Assembly: GCA_015152515.1 (NCBI GenBank)
Contig: SUTV01000001.1
Coordinates: forward strand, 62,001-126,000
Source: Cyanobacteria bacterium SIG29
GTDB taxonomy: Bacteria; Cyanobacteriota; Vampirovibrionia; Gastranaerophilales; Gastranaerophilaceae
Reading direction: 5' to 3'
DNA: 64,000 nucleotides
The translations under genes were made by a program, and so were the position numbers. A model generated the notes under the pieces. It was not told the DNA's origin. It saw nothing but the letters and a program-made list of their open reading frames with translations, and did no database searches. Within the stretch, counting starts at the first letter, position 1. Every line of letters starts with the position of its first letter. Shown here piece after piece: positions 45,985-54,458 of the stretch.

Positions 45985-46706
45985 TACAGAGTAAAATCCT
46001 TTCCTAAATAAAATTGTTTAACAATTTCATCATTAGCAATTTCATCCCTAGAACCTTGATGTTGAATTTTTCCATCAAAAATTACATAAGCTCTATCAGT
46101 AATAGATAAAGTAGCCTTTGGATTGTGATCAGTAATTAAAACACCAAGACCTCTATCTGATAAAATTTTAATGTTATCTTTAATTTCACCAATTGCAATT
46201 GGGTCAATACCTGCAAATGGTTCATCTAAAAGAATAAACTCAGGACTAGCAGCTAAAGCTCTAGCAATTTCAACACGGCGTCTTTCCCCACCAGATAATG
46301 AAATAGCAGAAGTATCTCTTAATTTTCTAATTCTAAACTCATCAAGTAATTCTTCTAACTTTTTCTTTTTTTCATTAACTGTAAGCTTGTCATTAAGCTC
46401 AAGAACTAATTTAATATTTTCTTCAACTGTCAACTTTCTGAATATAGAAGTTTCTTGAGGCAAATAACCAATACCGTGTCTTGCACGCATATCCATAGTC
46501 ATTTCAGTCAAATCAATATCATCAATAAAAATCTTACCAGAATTTGGTCTTACTAAACCAACAACCATATAAAAAGTAGTTGTTTTACCAGCACCATTTG
46601 GACCTAACAAACCAACAACTTCACCTTTATTAACTTCAATAGAAATATCATTAACAACAACTCTATCATTATAAATTTTAACAAGGTTTTGTGCTTTAAT
46701 TTTCAT
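45984..46706 (-). CDS. lptB: LPS export ABC transporter ATP-binding protein
   Basis: LptB, 240 residues. It shows the Walker A GPNGAGKTT, Q-loop LPQETSIF, signature LSGGERRRVEIARAL, Walker B FILLDEPFAGIDP and LITDHNPKATL. The sequence after Walker A (FYMVVGLVRPNSGKI) is typical of LptB. AGGGAT precedes the ATG. First in the operon with the permease and the secreted glycosidase. Confidence 0.95.
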   Translation of the reverse strand: MKIKAQNLVKIYNDRVVVNDISIEVNKGEVVGLLGPNGAGKTTTFYMVVGLVRPNSGKIFIDDIDLTEMTMDMRARHGIGYLPQETSIFRKLTVEENIKLVLELNDKLTVNEKKKKLEELLDEFRIRKLRDTSAISLSGGERRRVEIARALAASPEFILLDEPFAGIDPIAIGEIKDNIKILSDRGLGVLITDHNPKATLSITDRAYVIFDGKIQHQGSRDEIANDEIVKQFYLGKDFTL

Positions 46707-46773
46707 ATTATAAATCCCTATCTACACTATATATGGTAAATAAAACAAGGCTCATTGTCAAAAAATTAACATA

Positions 46774-46803
46774 AAAAAAGAAGCTTTTAAAAGCTTCTTT
46801 TTT
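46774..46803 (-). terminator. Terminator of the HEAT repeat gene
   Basis: The perfect palindrome GAAGCTTTTAAAAGCTTC (46780-46797) has A and T runs on either side. It lies 18 bp after the minus-strand stop at 46822. Confidence 0.8.
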
Positions 46804-46821
46804 CATTGTTATTAATTCTAA

Positions 46822-47670
46822 TTAAGCATTAACTTTTTTAGCTTGAGCTTCATTAACTGGTTTCCAATTAGCAGCCATAATTTTCTTAAATGATTTTAAA
46901 GCAGTATCTTCTAATTCACCTAATTCTTCAGCTTTAACAATTAATTCTCTTAAAGGAAGCAATGCTCTTTGGTCACGAAGAACACCTAATGCAGCAGCTG
47001 CACCAGCTCTTACTAAATCATTTTCTTTTTCGTTTTGCATAACTTCGATTAAAGAAGGAACAGCTTTTGTATCATTTAATTTACCTAAAGAAGTAACAGC
47101 GTAAATTCTAACGTTTACCCATTCATCTTTTAACATGGTAATAATATGATCAACTGCTTTTGGATTACCAATTTCGCCTAATGCTCTTGTTGCATCACAT
47201 CTTACATTAACTTTTTCGCTAGATAAAGATTCGATTAAAGAATCTGTAGCAACATCACCAATTTCTATTAAAGCATCTGTTGCAGTAATACAAACTTGTG
47301 GATTTTCATCATTTAATGCTTCAACTAATGGCTCAACAACTTCACGACCGCCTAAACGACCTAAAGCTCTTGCAGCACGAACACGAACGTCTACGTTTCT
47401 ATCTTCGCGTAAAGATTCGATTAAAGGAATAGTTGCAGAAACTTCGCCTAATTCGCCAAGTGCTCTTGCAGCATATAAGCGAACAGAACCATTTCTGTCA
47501 TTTTTTAATACATCAATTAATGGTTCAACAGCGTTAGCATCGCCCATTTCACCTAAAACTCTTGCAGCATTATATCTAACTTTTTCTGAATTGCTTGTTC
47601 TTAAATCGTTTAATAATTCATCAAAAGATTTTTTCGCTTGTTTTTTTCGAGAATTCACACTTATTGTCAT
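46822..47670 (-). CDS. HEAT repeat protein (PBS lyase HEAT-like)
   Basis: A 282-residue protein made almost entirely of HEAT repeats of about 31 residues: VRYNAARVLGEMGDANAVEP, VRLYAARALGELGEVSATIP, VRVRAARALGRLGGREVVEP and similar. The pattern R/V-x-x-A-A-x-A-L-G-x-x-G resembles phycocyanobilin-lyase-type HEAT repeats, which occur widely as scaffolds; no lyase role is implied. AGGAGG precedes the ATG. Single gene with its own terminator; unknown partner. Confidence 0.88.
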   Translation of the reverse strand: MTISVNSRKKQAKKSFDELLNDLRTSNSEKVRYNAARVLGEMGDANAVEPLIDVLKNDRNGSVRLYAARALGELGEVSATIPLIESLREDRNVDVRVRAARALGRLGGREVVEPLVEALNDENPQVCITATDALIEIGDVATDSLIESLSSEKVNVRCDATRALGEIGNPKAVDHIITMLKDEWVNVRIYAVTSLGKLNDTKAVPSLIEVMQNEKENDLVRAGAAAALGVLRDQRALLPLRELIVKAEELGELEDTALKSFKKIMAANWKPVNEAQAKKVNA

Positions 47671-48017
47671 TCTTCCTCCGACAAAAATTTTTACTTACTT
47701 ACCATCACTTCTATATAAAAAAATTATTTTTAAATTTATTGCCTTTTTTTGAGAACATTGTAAACAAAAATTAAAATATTTTTTATATTTTTTATAAAAT
47801 GTATTTTTTACACTTTATCTTCGTTCGTTCTTTTACTATATCATGTTTTTTCAAAGAATGAAATACTTTTGAAGATATTTTTAAAAAATTTTTTCGTTTG
47901 TTTTTTTAAAGATTAATCAGTTTCAATATTTTTGGGCTCATTTTTGTAACATTTTTTTACAAAAAATTATTTTTTTTGATGTATGCTTATAGTATATTGG
48001 GTGAGATTTTTTCGTTA
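47671..48017. other. T-rich intergenic region
   Basis: About 350 bases between divergent genes, strongly biased to T runs on the plus strand. Reading frames are all short. TTTTTGTAA (47941-47949) and TTACAAAAA (47957-47965) form an AT-only inverted repeat. TATAGT at 47988-47993 is a likely -10 for the next gene. Nothing else is recognised. Confidence 0.4.
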
Positions 48018-48929
48018 ATGGGGTTGTTTATTAAAAAGTTAGCAATTATTTTTGATGCTTGCAGAGGATATTCTCTGTTAATGTCATTAATGTCTTGGTT
48101 GGTTCCTTTTTTATATGCATTAATTAGTCAAGGAAGCTTATTTTCTGGGCTCATAGCCTTATTTGGAATTATACTTTTACACATGGCAACAAATATATTT
48201 GATGATTGTATAGATTACACAAGAGCAAAAAATTTAATTAAAAATGGAGAACAAAAAGAATTTAATTTTCAAAGTGTAAAATGCAAGTATATCTTCAATG
48301 GAACCTTATCTTTAAGACAATATTACTTAATAGCTTTTATATTATTTTTTATTGTTTTATTAATTGGAATTTATTTTTTAAGTGTAATCGGACTCAAATT
48401 ATTATACATAATAATTCCAACTGCAATATTATGCCTTCTTTACCCAATTTTAGGCGGTTTAGGGTTAGGAGAAATAATTGTAGCAATAATTTTTTCACCA
48501 TTATTATACTCTGGTGTTTATCTTGTAATGAAAAATTCTTTTTCGTCTAAAATCCTTATTTTGTCGGCTTCTACAGGATTTTTTATAGTGGCTGTTTTAC
48601 ACAATCATATGTTAATGGATTTCAAACTAGATGAAAAAAATAATAAAATAACATTATGCAGATTATGTGGAAATGAAGAAAATGCACACAAGTTATTAAG
48701 CATAATAATTTCACTTGCATATGTTAATATAGGATTTTGGGTAATTTTAAAAGAATTAAGTATAATATACTTAATGACATATGTAACTATTCCATTCGCA
48801 ATAAAAGCTTGTAAAGATTTAAAAAACAAAGAAATTAAATTTGTAGATAAATTTTTAATAATAGAAAAGTTGCTTTCTATATTTACATTATTATTATGTA
48901 TATCAATAGTGGTTGAAAAATGTATATAA
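48018..48929 (+). CDS. UbiA family prenyltransferase
   Basis: A membrane protein of about 303 residues with eight or nine hydrophobic segments. The first Asp-rich motif NIFDDCIDYTRAK and the second, NHMLMDFKLDEKNNKITL, match the prenyl-diphosphate/Mg-binding motifs of the UbiA/MenA family. It attaches a prenyl chain to an acceptor, perhaps a quinone precursor; the substrate is unknown. The ATG at 48018 is preferred because the putative -10 (47988-47993) and GGGTGAG lie upstream of it; earlier in-frame codons at 47976 (TTG) and 47979 (ATG) would precede the transcription start. It overlaps the next gene by 10 bp. Confidence 0.78.
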   Translation: MGLFIKKLAIIFDACRGYSLLMSLMSWLVPFLYALISQGSLFSGLIALFGIILLHMATNIFDDCIDYTRAKNLIKNGEQKEFNFQSVKCKYIFNGTLSLRQYYLIAFILFFIVLLIGIYFLSVIGLKLLYIIIPTAILCLLYPILGGLGLGEIIVAIIFSPLLYSGVYLVMKNSFSSKILILSASTGFFIVAVLHNHMLMDFKLDEKNNKITLCRLCGNEENAHKLLSIIISLAYVNIGFWVILKELSIIYLMTYVTIPFAIKACKDLKNKEIKFVDKFLIIEKLLSIFTLLLCISIVVEKCI

Positions 48930-49141
48930 TCGAAAAATTATTTAAAATTTGTGCAAATCTATTAAAAAAAGAAAAAAACATCTATGTTCCAAAATACGAA
49001 GACAAAGGAAAACCAAAAGATGTTATTACTTGCAAACATAATTTTATGCCAATTGATTCTACTGGCGAAATTTTAGCGTGTTCTAAATGTGGTTATTTAA
49101 TAACTAAAAAAAGATTAGTAAGGACTTCTTTTAAAAAGTAG
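48920..49141 (+). CDS. Small zinc-ribbon-like protein
   Basis: A 73-residue protein with CKHNF near residue 38 and CSKCGYL near residue 55, a CxH...CxxC arrangement that could bind zinc. The N-terminal 25 residues are amphipathic (IIEKLFKICANLLKK). It overlaps the prenyltransferase gene by 10 bp and the convergent secreted-protein gene by 27 bp. Function unknown. Confidence 0.6.
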   Translation: MYIIEKLFKICANLLKKEKNIYVPKYEDKGKPKDVITCKHNFMPIDSTGEILACSKCGYLITKKRLVRTSFKK

Positions 49142-49675
49142 AATATATTTATCTTCACCATAATAAAAATTCATAATGATATATTTAATTTCTACATCAA
49201 CTTTAATAAGACTTTTTGGTGGAGAAATTCTACCAGAATCCTTCGCAAAATTATTAAATTTTTTCTGTACACCAGTTGTAAATTTTTGCCATTTTGTTAA
49301 TTTCATTTGAGGAATATTTGCCTCATAAAAATTAATAGGTGTGCGTTCTTTTTTTGCAACTGGAATAATAAAGACAACTTTTCCATTTTGTTTAAAGAAC
49401 ACATAATCTTTACCTTTTAAATTACGAGGAGTTAATAAATAATATCCAGGTTTAATTCTAAAATCTTTAAAAAACATATCTGCTGATGTTCTAAATAAAG
49501 GATATGGAGACCAAGAATATCTAATATTATCTTCATCTTGAAATGGATCTATACCATTATACAAAGACGATTCAAAAGGTTGTGCATTTTCATACAAAGT
49601 ATCATACTCAGCATTTGCAAATGTTGGCATTGATAACAAAATAGAAATAATTAACAAATACAAAATCTTCTTCAT
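49115..49675 (-). CDS. Secreted protein of unknown function
   Basis: A 186-residue protein with a clear signal peptide (MKKILYLLIISILLSMPTFANA, cleavage after about residue 22). The mature part is rich in aromatic residues and short strands (YYLLTPRNLKGKDYVFF, KVVFIIPVAK) and lacks cysteine; it looks periplasmic or surface-exposed. No family is recognised. The start has no Shine-Dalgarno; TAATAT lies exactly 6 nt before the ATG. Convergent overlap of 27 bp with the small zinc-ribbon-like gene. Confidence 0.75.
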   Translation of the reverse strand: MKKILYLLIISILLSMPTFANAEYDTLYENAQPFESSLYNGIDPFQDEDNIRYSWSPYPLFRTSADMFFKDFRIKPGYYLLTPRNLKGKDYVFFKQNGKVVFIIPVAKKERTPINFYEANIPQMKLTKWQKFTTGVQKKFNNFAKDSGRISPPKSLIKVDVEIKYIIMNFYYGEDKYILLFKRSPY

Positions 49676-49681
49676 ACTTAA

Positions 49682-49709
49682 ATATTAATACATTTTAATG
49701 AATAATCAA
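49682..49709 (-). promoter_or_regulatory. Promoter of the secreted protein gene; leaderless
   Basis: On the minus strand TTGATT (49709-49704), a 16-bp spacer and TAATAT (49687-49682), then six bases to the ATG at 49675. Confidence 0.5.
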
Positions 49710-49724
49710 GAGAAATTATCTTTA

Positions 49725-49736
49725 TGATAATATAAT
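49725..49736 (+). promoter_or_regulatory. -10 region of the lysA operon
   Basis: TG-A-TAATAT at 49725-49733, overlapping TATAAT at 49731-49736. AAAAGGAG and the ATG at 49760 follow. Confidence 0.5.
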
Positions 49737-49759
49737 TTCATAGACGAAAAGGAGATAAC

Positions 49760-51085
49760 ATGAAAACCGCGAACCAAAACATTAAACCAATAACAACAAA
49801 AATTAATGAAAAAGGAAATATAGAAATAGGCGGTTGCGACCTTATCGACTTAGCAAATCAATATGGAACTCCTTTATACATTTTTGATGAAGAAACTATT
49901 CGTTCTATAACAAAAAGCTACAAAGATGCATTTAAAAACTATCCTAATATGAAAATGATGTTTGCATCAAAAGCGTTTATGACAAAAGCTATTTGCAAAA
50001 TTATGGAACAAGAAGGTTTTGGATTAGATTTATGTTCTGGTGGTGAACTATACACAGCAAAATCAGCTAATTTTGATATGTCTAAAACAATGTTTAATGG
50101 CAACAACAAAACATATGAAGAACTTTCTATGGCAATTGAATATGGTGTTGGAACAATTTCTGTTGATAATTTCTTTGAACTAGCATTATTAAATAGCATT
50201 GCAAAATCAAATAATAAAACAGTTAGAATATTGTTAAGAATAACTCCTGGAATTGAATGTCACACACACGAATATATTCAAACAGGTCATTTGGATTCTA
50301 AATTCGGATTTGATTTAACCCAACTTGATGAAGCAATCACACTAATAAAAGATGAATACACTAATTTAGAACTAGTTGGACTTCACGCACATATTGGCTC
50401 TCAAATTTTTGAGAAAAAAGTTTATTTTGATGAAGTTGAAGTTATGTTCAGAGAAATAAAAAGAATAAAAGATACACACAATTTGACACTAACAGAAATA
50501 AATCTTGGTGGTGGCTTAGGCATTAAATACACCGAAAAAGATGAACCAATTTCAATATATGATATTGCACAAACAATAACAGAATCAATCGAAATCAATT
50601 CTAAAAAATATGGAATTGAATGTCCATCTGTATTTATTGAACCAGGAAGAAGCATTGTTGGTACAGCAGGCGTAACAATTTACACAGCAGGAAGTTCAAA
50701 ACAAGTTCCAAATGGAAGAAGATATCAAGCTGTAGATGGTGGTATGTCTGATAATGCAAGACCAAGCTTATACCAAGCAGAATATACTGTAGAAATAGCA
50801 AATAAACCAAATGAAACAGAAAAAGAAACAGTTACAATTGCAGGAAAACACTGTGAATCAGGTGATATTTTAGCAAAAGATATAACACTTCCAATAATTG
50901 AAGAAGGCGATGTTATTTGTTTCTACAATACAGGTGCATATGGATATTCAATGTCTAGCAACTATAATAGAGCATTAAAATCTGCTGCAATACTTGTAAA
51001 TAATGGAAAATCTGATATTATAATTAATAGACAAACATATGAACAATTATGCGAGTTAGATGTAATACCAGGCAGACTAAATTAG
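49760..51085 (+). CDS. lysA: Diaminopimelate decarboxylase
   Basis: LysA, 441 residues, PLP enzyme making lysine from meso-diaminopimelate. It shows MFASKAFM (PLP lysine), GGELYTA, HAHIGSQI, LGGGLGIKY, EPGRSIVGTAG and KHCESGD (substrate-binding Cys), with a C-terminal YGYSMSSNYN. AAGGAG precedes the ATG. It leads the run lysA-cdaA-eda-gcvPB, with gaps of 7, 2 and 14 bp. Confidence 0.95.
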   Translation: MKTANQNIKPITTKINEKGNIEIGGCDLIDLANQYGTPLYIFDEETIRSITKSYKDAFKNYPNMKMMFASKAFMTKAICKIMEQEGFGLDLCSGGELYTAKSANFDMSKTMFNGNNKTYEELSMAIEYGVGTISVDNFFELALLNSIAKSNNKTVRILLRITPGIECHTHEYIQTGHLDSKFGFDLTQLDEAITLIKDEYTNLELVGLHAHIGSQIFEKKVYFDEVEVMFREIKRIKDTHNLTLTEINLGGGLGIKYTEKDEPISIYDIAQTITESIEINSKKYGIECPSVFIEPGRSIVGTAGVTIYTAGSSKQVPNGRRYQAVDGGMSDNARPSLYQAEYTVEIANKPNETEKETVTIAGKHCESGDILAKDITLPIIEEGDVICFYNTGAYGYSMSSNYNRALKSAAILVNNGKSDIIINRQTYEQLCELDVIPGRLN

Positions 51086-51092
51086 GTTTTTA

Positions 51093-51992
51093 ATGTTAGA
51101 TACATTATTAGACATTTATAATAATTTTTTAGGAACAGCCGAGCTGATGCAAGGTGCTGCCAATTTTACCTTTAAAGATATAATCCAAGTTTTAATTGTA
51201 ATATTTATTCTTGGTTATATTTATATGAAATTTATAAAAAATACTCAAGCTGAAAAATTAGTTCGCGGGATTTTATTATTCATTATTTCTGCGTGGGTAT
51301 TCAGTGCAGTTCTTATTTCATTACAATTCCAAATTTTAGGACAAATTGCACAATATTTATTAACAGGTATTTTACTTTCAATGGTGATTGTTTTCCAACC
51401 AGAATTGAGAAAATTACTTGTTCATCTTGGTCAAAAAAACTTTGTAAGTGCAAACTTTTTCAATTTTAAAAACAACAACAAAGAACAAAAGACAAATGTA
51501 ATAAAAGAAATAACAGAAGCGATTAAATATTGTAGCAGAGTAAAAAGAGGCGCCCTAATCGTTATACAAAAAACAGAGGACAAATCTTTATATAACGAAG
51601 TTGGCACAACAATTAACGCTGATATTTCAACAGAATTAATATTAACTATATTTTTCCCAAATACACCACTTCACGATGGAGCTATGGTTGTTTATGGAGA
51701 TAAAATATTAGCAGCTGGTGTTCTTCTACCACTTACTGAAGACCCAAAATTGAGCTGGAGATATGGAACAAGACACAGAGCTGCAATTGGTGCAAGTGAA
51801 ATTTCTGATTCTGCTTGTATTATCGTATCAGAAGAAACAGGCGATATTTCAATTGCAATTGATGGTATTTTAAGAAAATATGAAGATTTAGCTTCATTCA
51901 AAGATGATTTAGAGAAAATAATAACAATAGATAAATCTGAAAAAATTGAAAATGCATTTTTCTCTAATTTTATGAAATTAAGAAAGAAATAA
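51093..51992 (+). CDS. cdaA: Diadenylate cyclase CdaA
   Basis: A 299-residue membrane-bound c-di-AMP synthase. Three N-terminal membrane segments (about residues 28-46, 56-72, 78-98) precede the DAC domain, whose catalytic motifs are DGAMVVYG and RYGTRHRAAIG. YbbR/CdaR, its usual partner in Firmicutes, is not adjacent. c-di-AMP usually controls potassium and cell wall homeostasis; here it lies with lysA, as it often does with peptidoglycan genes. Confidence 0.93.
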   Translation: MLDTLLDIYNNFLGTAELMQGAANFTFKDIIQVLIVIFILGYIYMKFIKNTQAEKLVRGILLFIISAWVFSAVLISLQFQILGQIAQYLLTGILLSMVIVFQPELRKLLVHLGQKNFVSANFFNFKNNNKEQKTNVIKEITEAIKYCSRVKRGALIVIQKTEDKSLYNEVGTTINADISTELILTIFFPNTPLHDGAMVVYGDKILAAGVLLPLTEDPKLSWRYGTRHRAAIGASEISDSACIIVSEETGDISIAIDGILRKYEDLASFKDDLEKIITIDKSEKIENAFFSNFMKLRKK

Positions 51993-51994
51993 TA

Positions 51995-52609
51995 ATGAAC
52001 CCTATAAGAAAAATTGAAGAAGAAAAAATATTTGCAGTTTTAAGAAATCAATATTCAGAAGCAACAGAAGAAGTTATTAACGCTCTTAGCTGTGGTGGAA
52101 TAAATATAGTTGAAATAATAATTGATTCTCCAGAAATGGTTAAAGTACTTGAAAAAATAACAAAACAAGAAAATAGACCATTAATTATGGCAGGTGGAAT
52201 AATTACACAAAGACAAGCACAAATCGCAATTAAGGCAGGTGCTGATGTTATTGTTTCACCAGTGTTTCAAATGAATTTAGTTAGAATTTGCCAAACAAAT
52301 GGAGTTCCATTAATTATGACAGCAACAACTCCAAACGAGGCATATGCTGCTTGGAAAGCAAGAACTCAATTAATTAAAATTTCACCTGCAAATCCAATGG
52401 GCGGTGCTGAATACATAGAAGATATTTTAAGACCAATGAATTTCTTAAATGTAATTGCATCAGGAAGTATAAAAATTGATGACATACAAGCATACTTAAA
52501 AGCAGGTGCGAAGGCAGTTGGAATAGGTAGAGCCTTATATAAAAATGCTTCTTATGAAGAAATAACACAACGCGCAAGAATGGCTTGTGAAAAAGCAAAA
52601 GGAATGTAA
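51995..52609 (+). CDS. eda: KDPG/KHG aldolase family protein
   Basis: A 204-residue Eda-type class I aldolase of TIM-barrel fold. It shows FAVLRNQYSE, IMAGGIITQRQAQIAIKAGADVIVSPVF, and LIKISPANPMGG with the Schiff-base lysine (K in IKISP); GIGRALY ends it. Where Escherichia coli Eda has VTLRT with an active-site Arg, this protein has EIIIDSP, so the substrate may differ. No edd or KDG kinase gene is adjacent. Confidence 0.82.
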   Translation: MNPIRKIEEEKIFAVLRNQYSEATEEVINALSCGGINIVEIIIDSPEMVKVLEKITKQENRPLIMAGGIITQRQAQIAIKAGADVIVSPVFQMNLVRICQTNGVPLIMTATTPNEAYAAWKARTQLIKISPANPMGGAEYIEDILRPMNFLNVIASGSIKIDDIQAYLKAGAKAVGIGRALYKNASYEEITQRARMACEKAKGM

Positions 52610-52623
52610 TAAAACAAGGGGAT

Positions 52624-54060
52624 ATGATGACAAAATTAATTTTTGAAAAATCTGTTGAAAATACTCAAGGCGTAAAAATTACAGATGAAACTGTTGATTT
52701 TAGTTTTATAAACTCAAAATTTTTAAATCAAAATAAAGAAACAATATTACCCGAATTAACTGAGCTAGAAGTAATGAGACATTACAAAGAACTTTCTGAT
52801 AAAAACTTCTGCATAGAAAAAGGGTTTTATCCTCTTGGTTCTTGCACAATGAAATACAATCCAAAAGTAAACGAATTATTAGCAACTTTAGAAGGTTTCA
52901 CAGAACTTCACCCTCTACAAGATGATGAAGATTCACAAGGTTCTTTAAAATTAATGTACAACCTTCAAGAAGCACTAAAAACAGTTACAGGAATGGACGC
53001 AATGACACTACAACCTGCAGCAGGTGCTCACGGTGAACTTTGCGGAATGATGATTGTAAAAAAATACTTTGAAACAACTGGCGAAAACAGAAAAAATGTA
53101 ATTATTCCTGACTCTGCACACGGAACAAACCCAGCAAGTGCAGCAATGTGTGGGTTCAACACTGTAGAAATAAAATCAAATGAAAAAGGTTTGGTTGATT
53201 TAGAAGCACTAAAAGCAGTTTTAGATAATAATACAGCAGCTATTATGTTAACAAACCCAAACACGCTTGGACTATTTGAAGAAGACATTTTAGAAATTTC
53301 TAAACTTGTTCACGAGGCTGGCGGTTTATTATACTATGATGGCGCGAATATGAACGCTATTATGGGCTATACAAACCCAAAACTTATGGGATTTGATATT
53401 GTTCACTTAAACCTACACAAAACCTTCTCAACTCCACACGGTGGTGGTGGCCCAGGAGCAGGACCTGTTGGTGTTGTTGAAAAATTAAAAGACTTTTTAC
53501 CAGTTCCAACAATTGAATTTAATGGTGAAAAATATTCTAGAAACTATAATGTAAAACATTCAATTGGTAAAATGAAAGCATTTTATGGCAATTTTTCAGT
53601 ATTAATAAAAGCGTACGCATACATTCTTTTAATGGGTAAAAACTTAAAAGATGCAAGTGCGAATGCTGTATTAAATGCAAACTATATGATGAACAAATTA
53701 AAAAAACATTATCTATTACCTCACGATAGGAAATGTATGCATGAATTTGTATTATCTGGTGATTGGCAAAAAGAACAAGGCGTTAATACTTTAGGCATTG
53801 CAAAAAGATTAATGGATGGAAACTTCCACCCACCTACAGTTTATTTCCCTTTGATTGTGCATGAAGCAATTATGATTGAGCCAACAGAATCTGAAACGAA
53901 AGAAAGACTTGACGATTTTGTTGATACAATGATTAAAATCGCACAAGAAATCAAGGAAAATCCAGAAGAAGTTTTATCTCATCCACTAACAACTCCTGTT
54001 AGAAAAGTTGATGAAACTTTAGCTGCAAGAAAACCTGATTTAGCATATAAAAAAGCTTAA
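52624..54060 (+). CDS. gcvPB: Glycine dehydrogenase (decarboxylating) subunit 2
   Basis: P-protein subunit 2 of the glycine cleavage system, 478 residues. It shows YPLGSCTMKYNPKVNE, DSAHGTNPASAAMCGF, LTNPNTLGLFEEDI and NLHKTFSTPHGGGGPGAGP with the PLP lysine. The two-subunit P-protein is expected to need gcvPA, and gcvT and gcvH; none is in this window. AAGGGG precedes tandem ATGs (52624 and 52627). Confidence 0.94.
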   Translation: MMTKLIFEKSVENTQGVKITDETVDFSFINSKFLNQNKETILPELTELEVMRHYKELSDKNFCIEKGFYPLGSCTMKYNPKVNELLATLEGFTELHPLQDDEDSQGSLKLMYNLQEALKTVTGMDAMTLQPAAGAHGELCGMMIVKKYFETTGENRKNVIIPDSAHGTNPASAAMCGFNTVEIKSNEKGLVDLEALKAVLDNNTAAIMLTNPNTLGLFEEDILEISKLVHEAGGLLYYDGANMNAIMGYTNPKLMGFDIVHLNLHKTFSTPHGGGGPGAGPVGVVEKLKDFLPVPTIEFNGEKYSRNYNVKHSIGKMKAFYGNFSVLIKAYAYILLMGKNLKDASANAVLNANYMMNKLKKHYLLPHDRKCMHEFVLSGDWQKEQGVNTLGIAKRLMDGNFHPPTVYFPLIVHEAIMIEPTESETKERLDDFVDTMIKIAQEIKENPEEVLSHPLTTPVRKVDETLAARKPDLAYKKA

Positions 54061-54075
54061 AAATCCGTAAAATTA

Positions 54076-54104
54076 TTTGTTAATTTGTTGCCCATTTTTA
54101 TAAA
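54076..54104 (+). promoter_or_regulatory. Promoter of the radical SAM-rng operon
   Basis: TTTGTT at 54076-54081, a 17-bp spacer and TATAAA at 54099-54104. The predicted leader of the first gene is about 12 nt and has no Shine-Dalgarno. Confidence 0.4.
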
Positions 54105-54122
54105 ATTAGTTTCAATATAAAT

Positions 54123-54458
54123 ATGAGCGATGATACGAATGATAAAGTAATTGATTTTACTAAAAAATCAATTAACATTGATGAAAATCAACCAAAAAGT
54201 TTTCTAAAAGAATTTCAATACGTTAAATTAACCAAAGACGATAATGGAAATTCTTTTAAGGAAGAATCTTTGCGTGAATATGCGCAAAAATGCTTCTATA
54301 TAGTTACTATTATGAGAAATACAGGTCTTGGAGTTGCTTTATACAAATATAAAGTTCCATTTGACTACCTATTAACATTTTTAAATGAATTCAGATCAAC
54401 TGACGCATTCGGTAAAATCATTGATATAGAACGATACATACCGGAAGATTTAGCATAA
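54123..54458 (+). CDS. Small protein of unknown function, first gene of the rng operon
   Basis: A 111-residue soluble protein. Residues 1-45 are charged; 45-111 form a compact helical domain (LREYAQKCFYIVTIMRNTG, PFDYLLTFLNEF). No family is recognised. Its stop is immediately followed by the ATG of the radical SAM gene, so it belongs to the operon with rng. Confidence 0.65.
   Translation: MSDDTNDKVIDFTKKSINIDENQPKSFLKEFQYVKLTKDDNGNSFKEESLREYAQKCFYIVTIMRNTGLGVALYKYKVPFDYLLTFLNEFRSTDAFGKIIDIERYIPEDLA

Noticed and set aside
47941-47965. TTTTTGTAA / TTACAAAAA hairpin before the prenyltransferase gene
   Set aside because: It is almost entirely A/T in a T-rich region, so it is weak as RNA and likely by chance. 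It does resemble the 63897 repeat, but the core differs.
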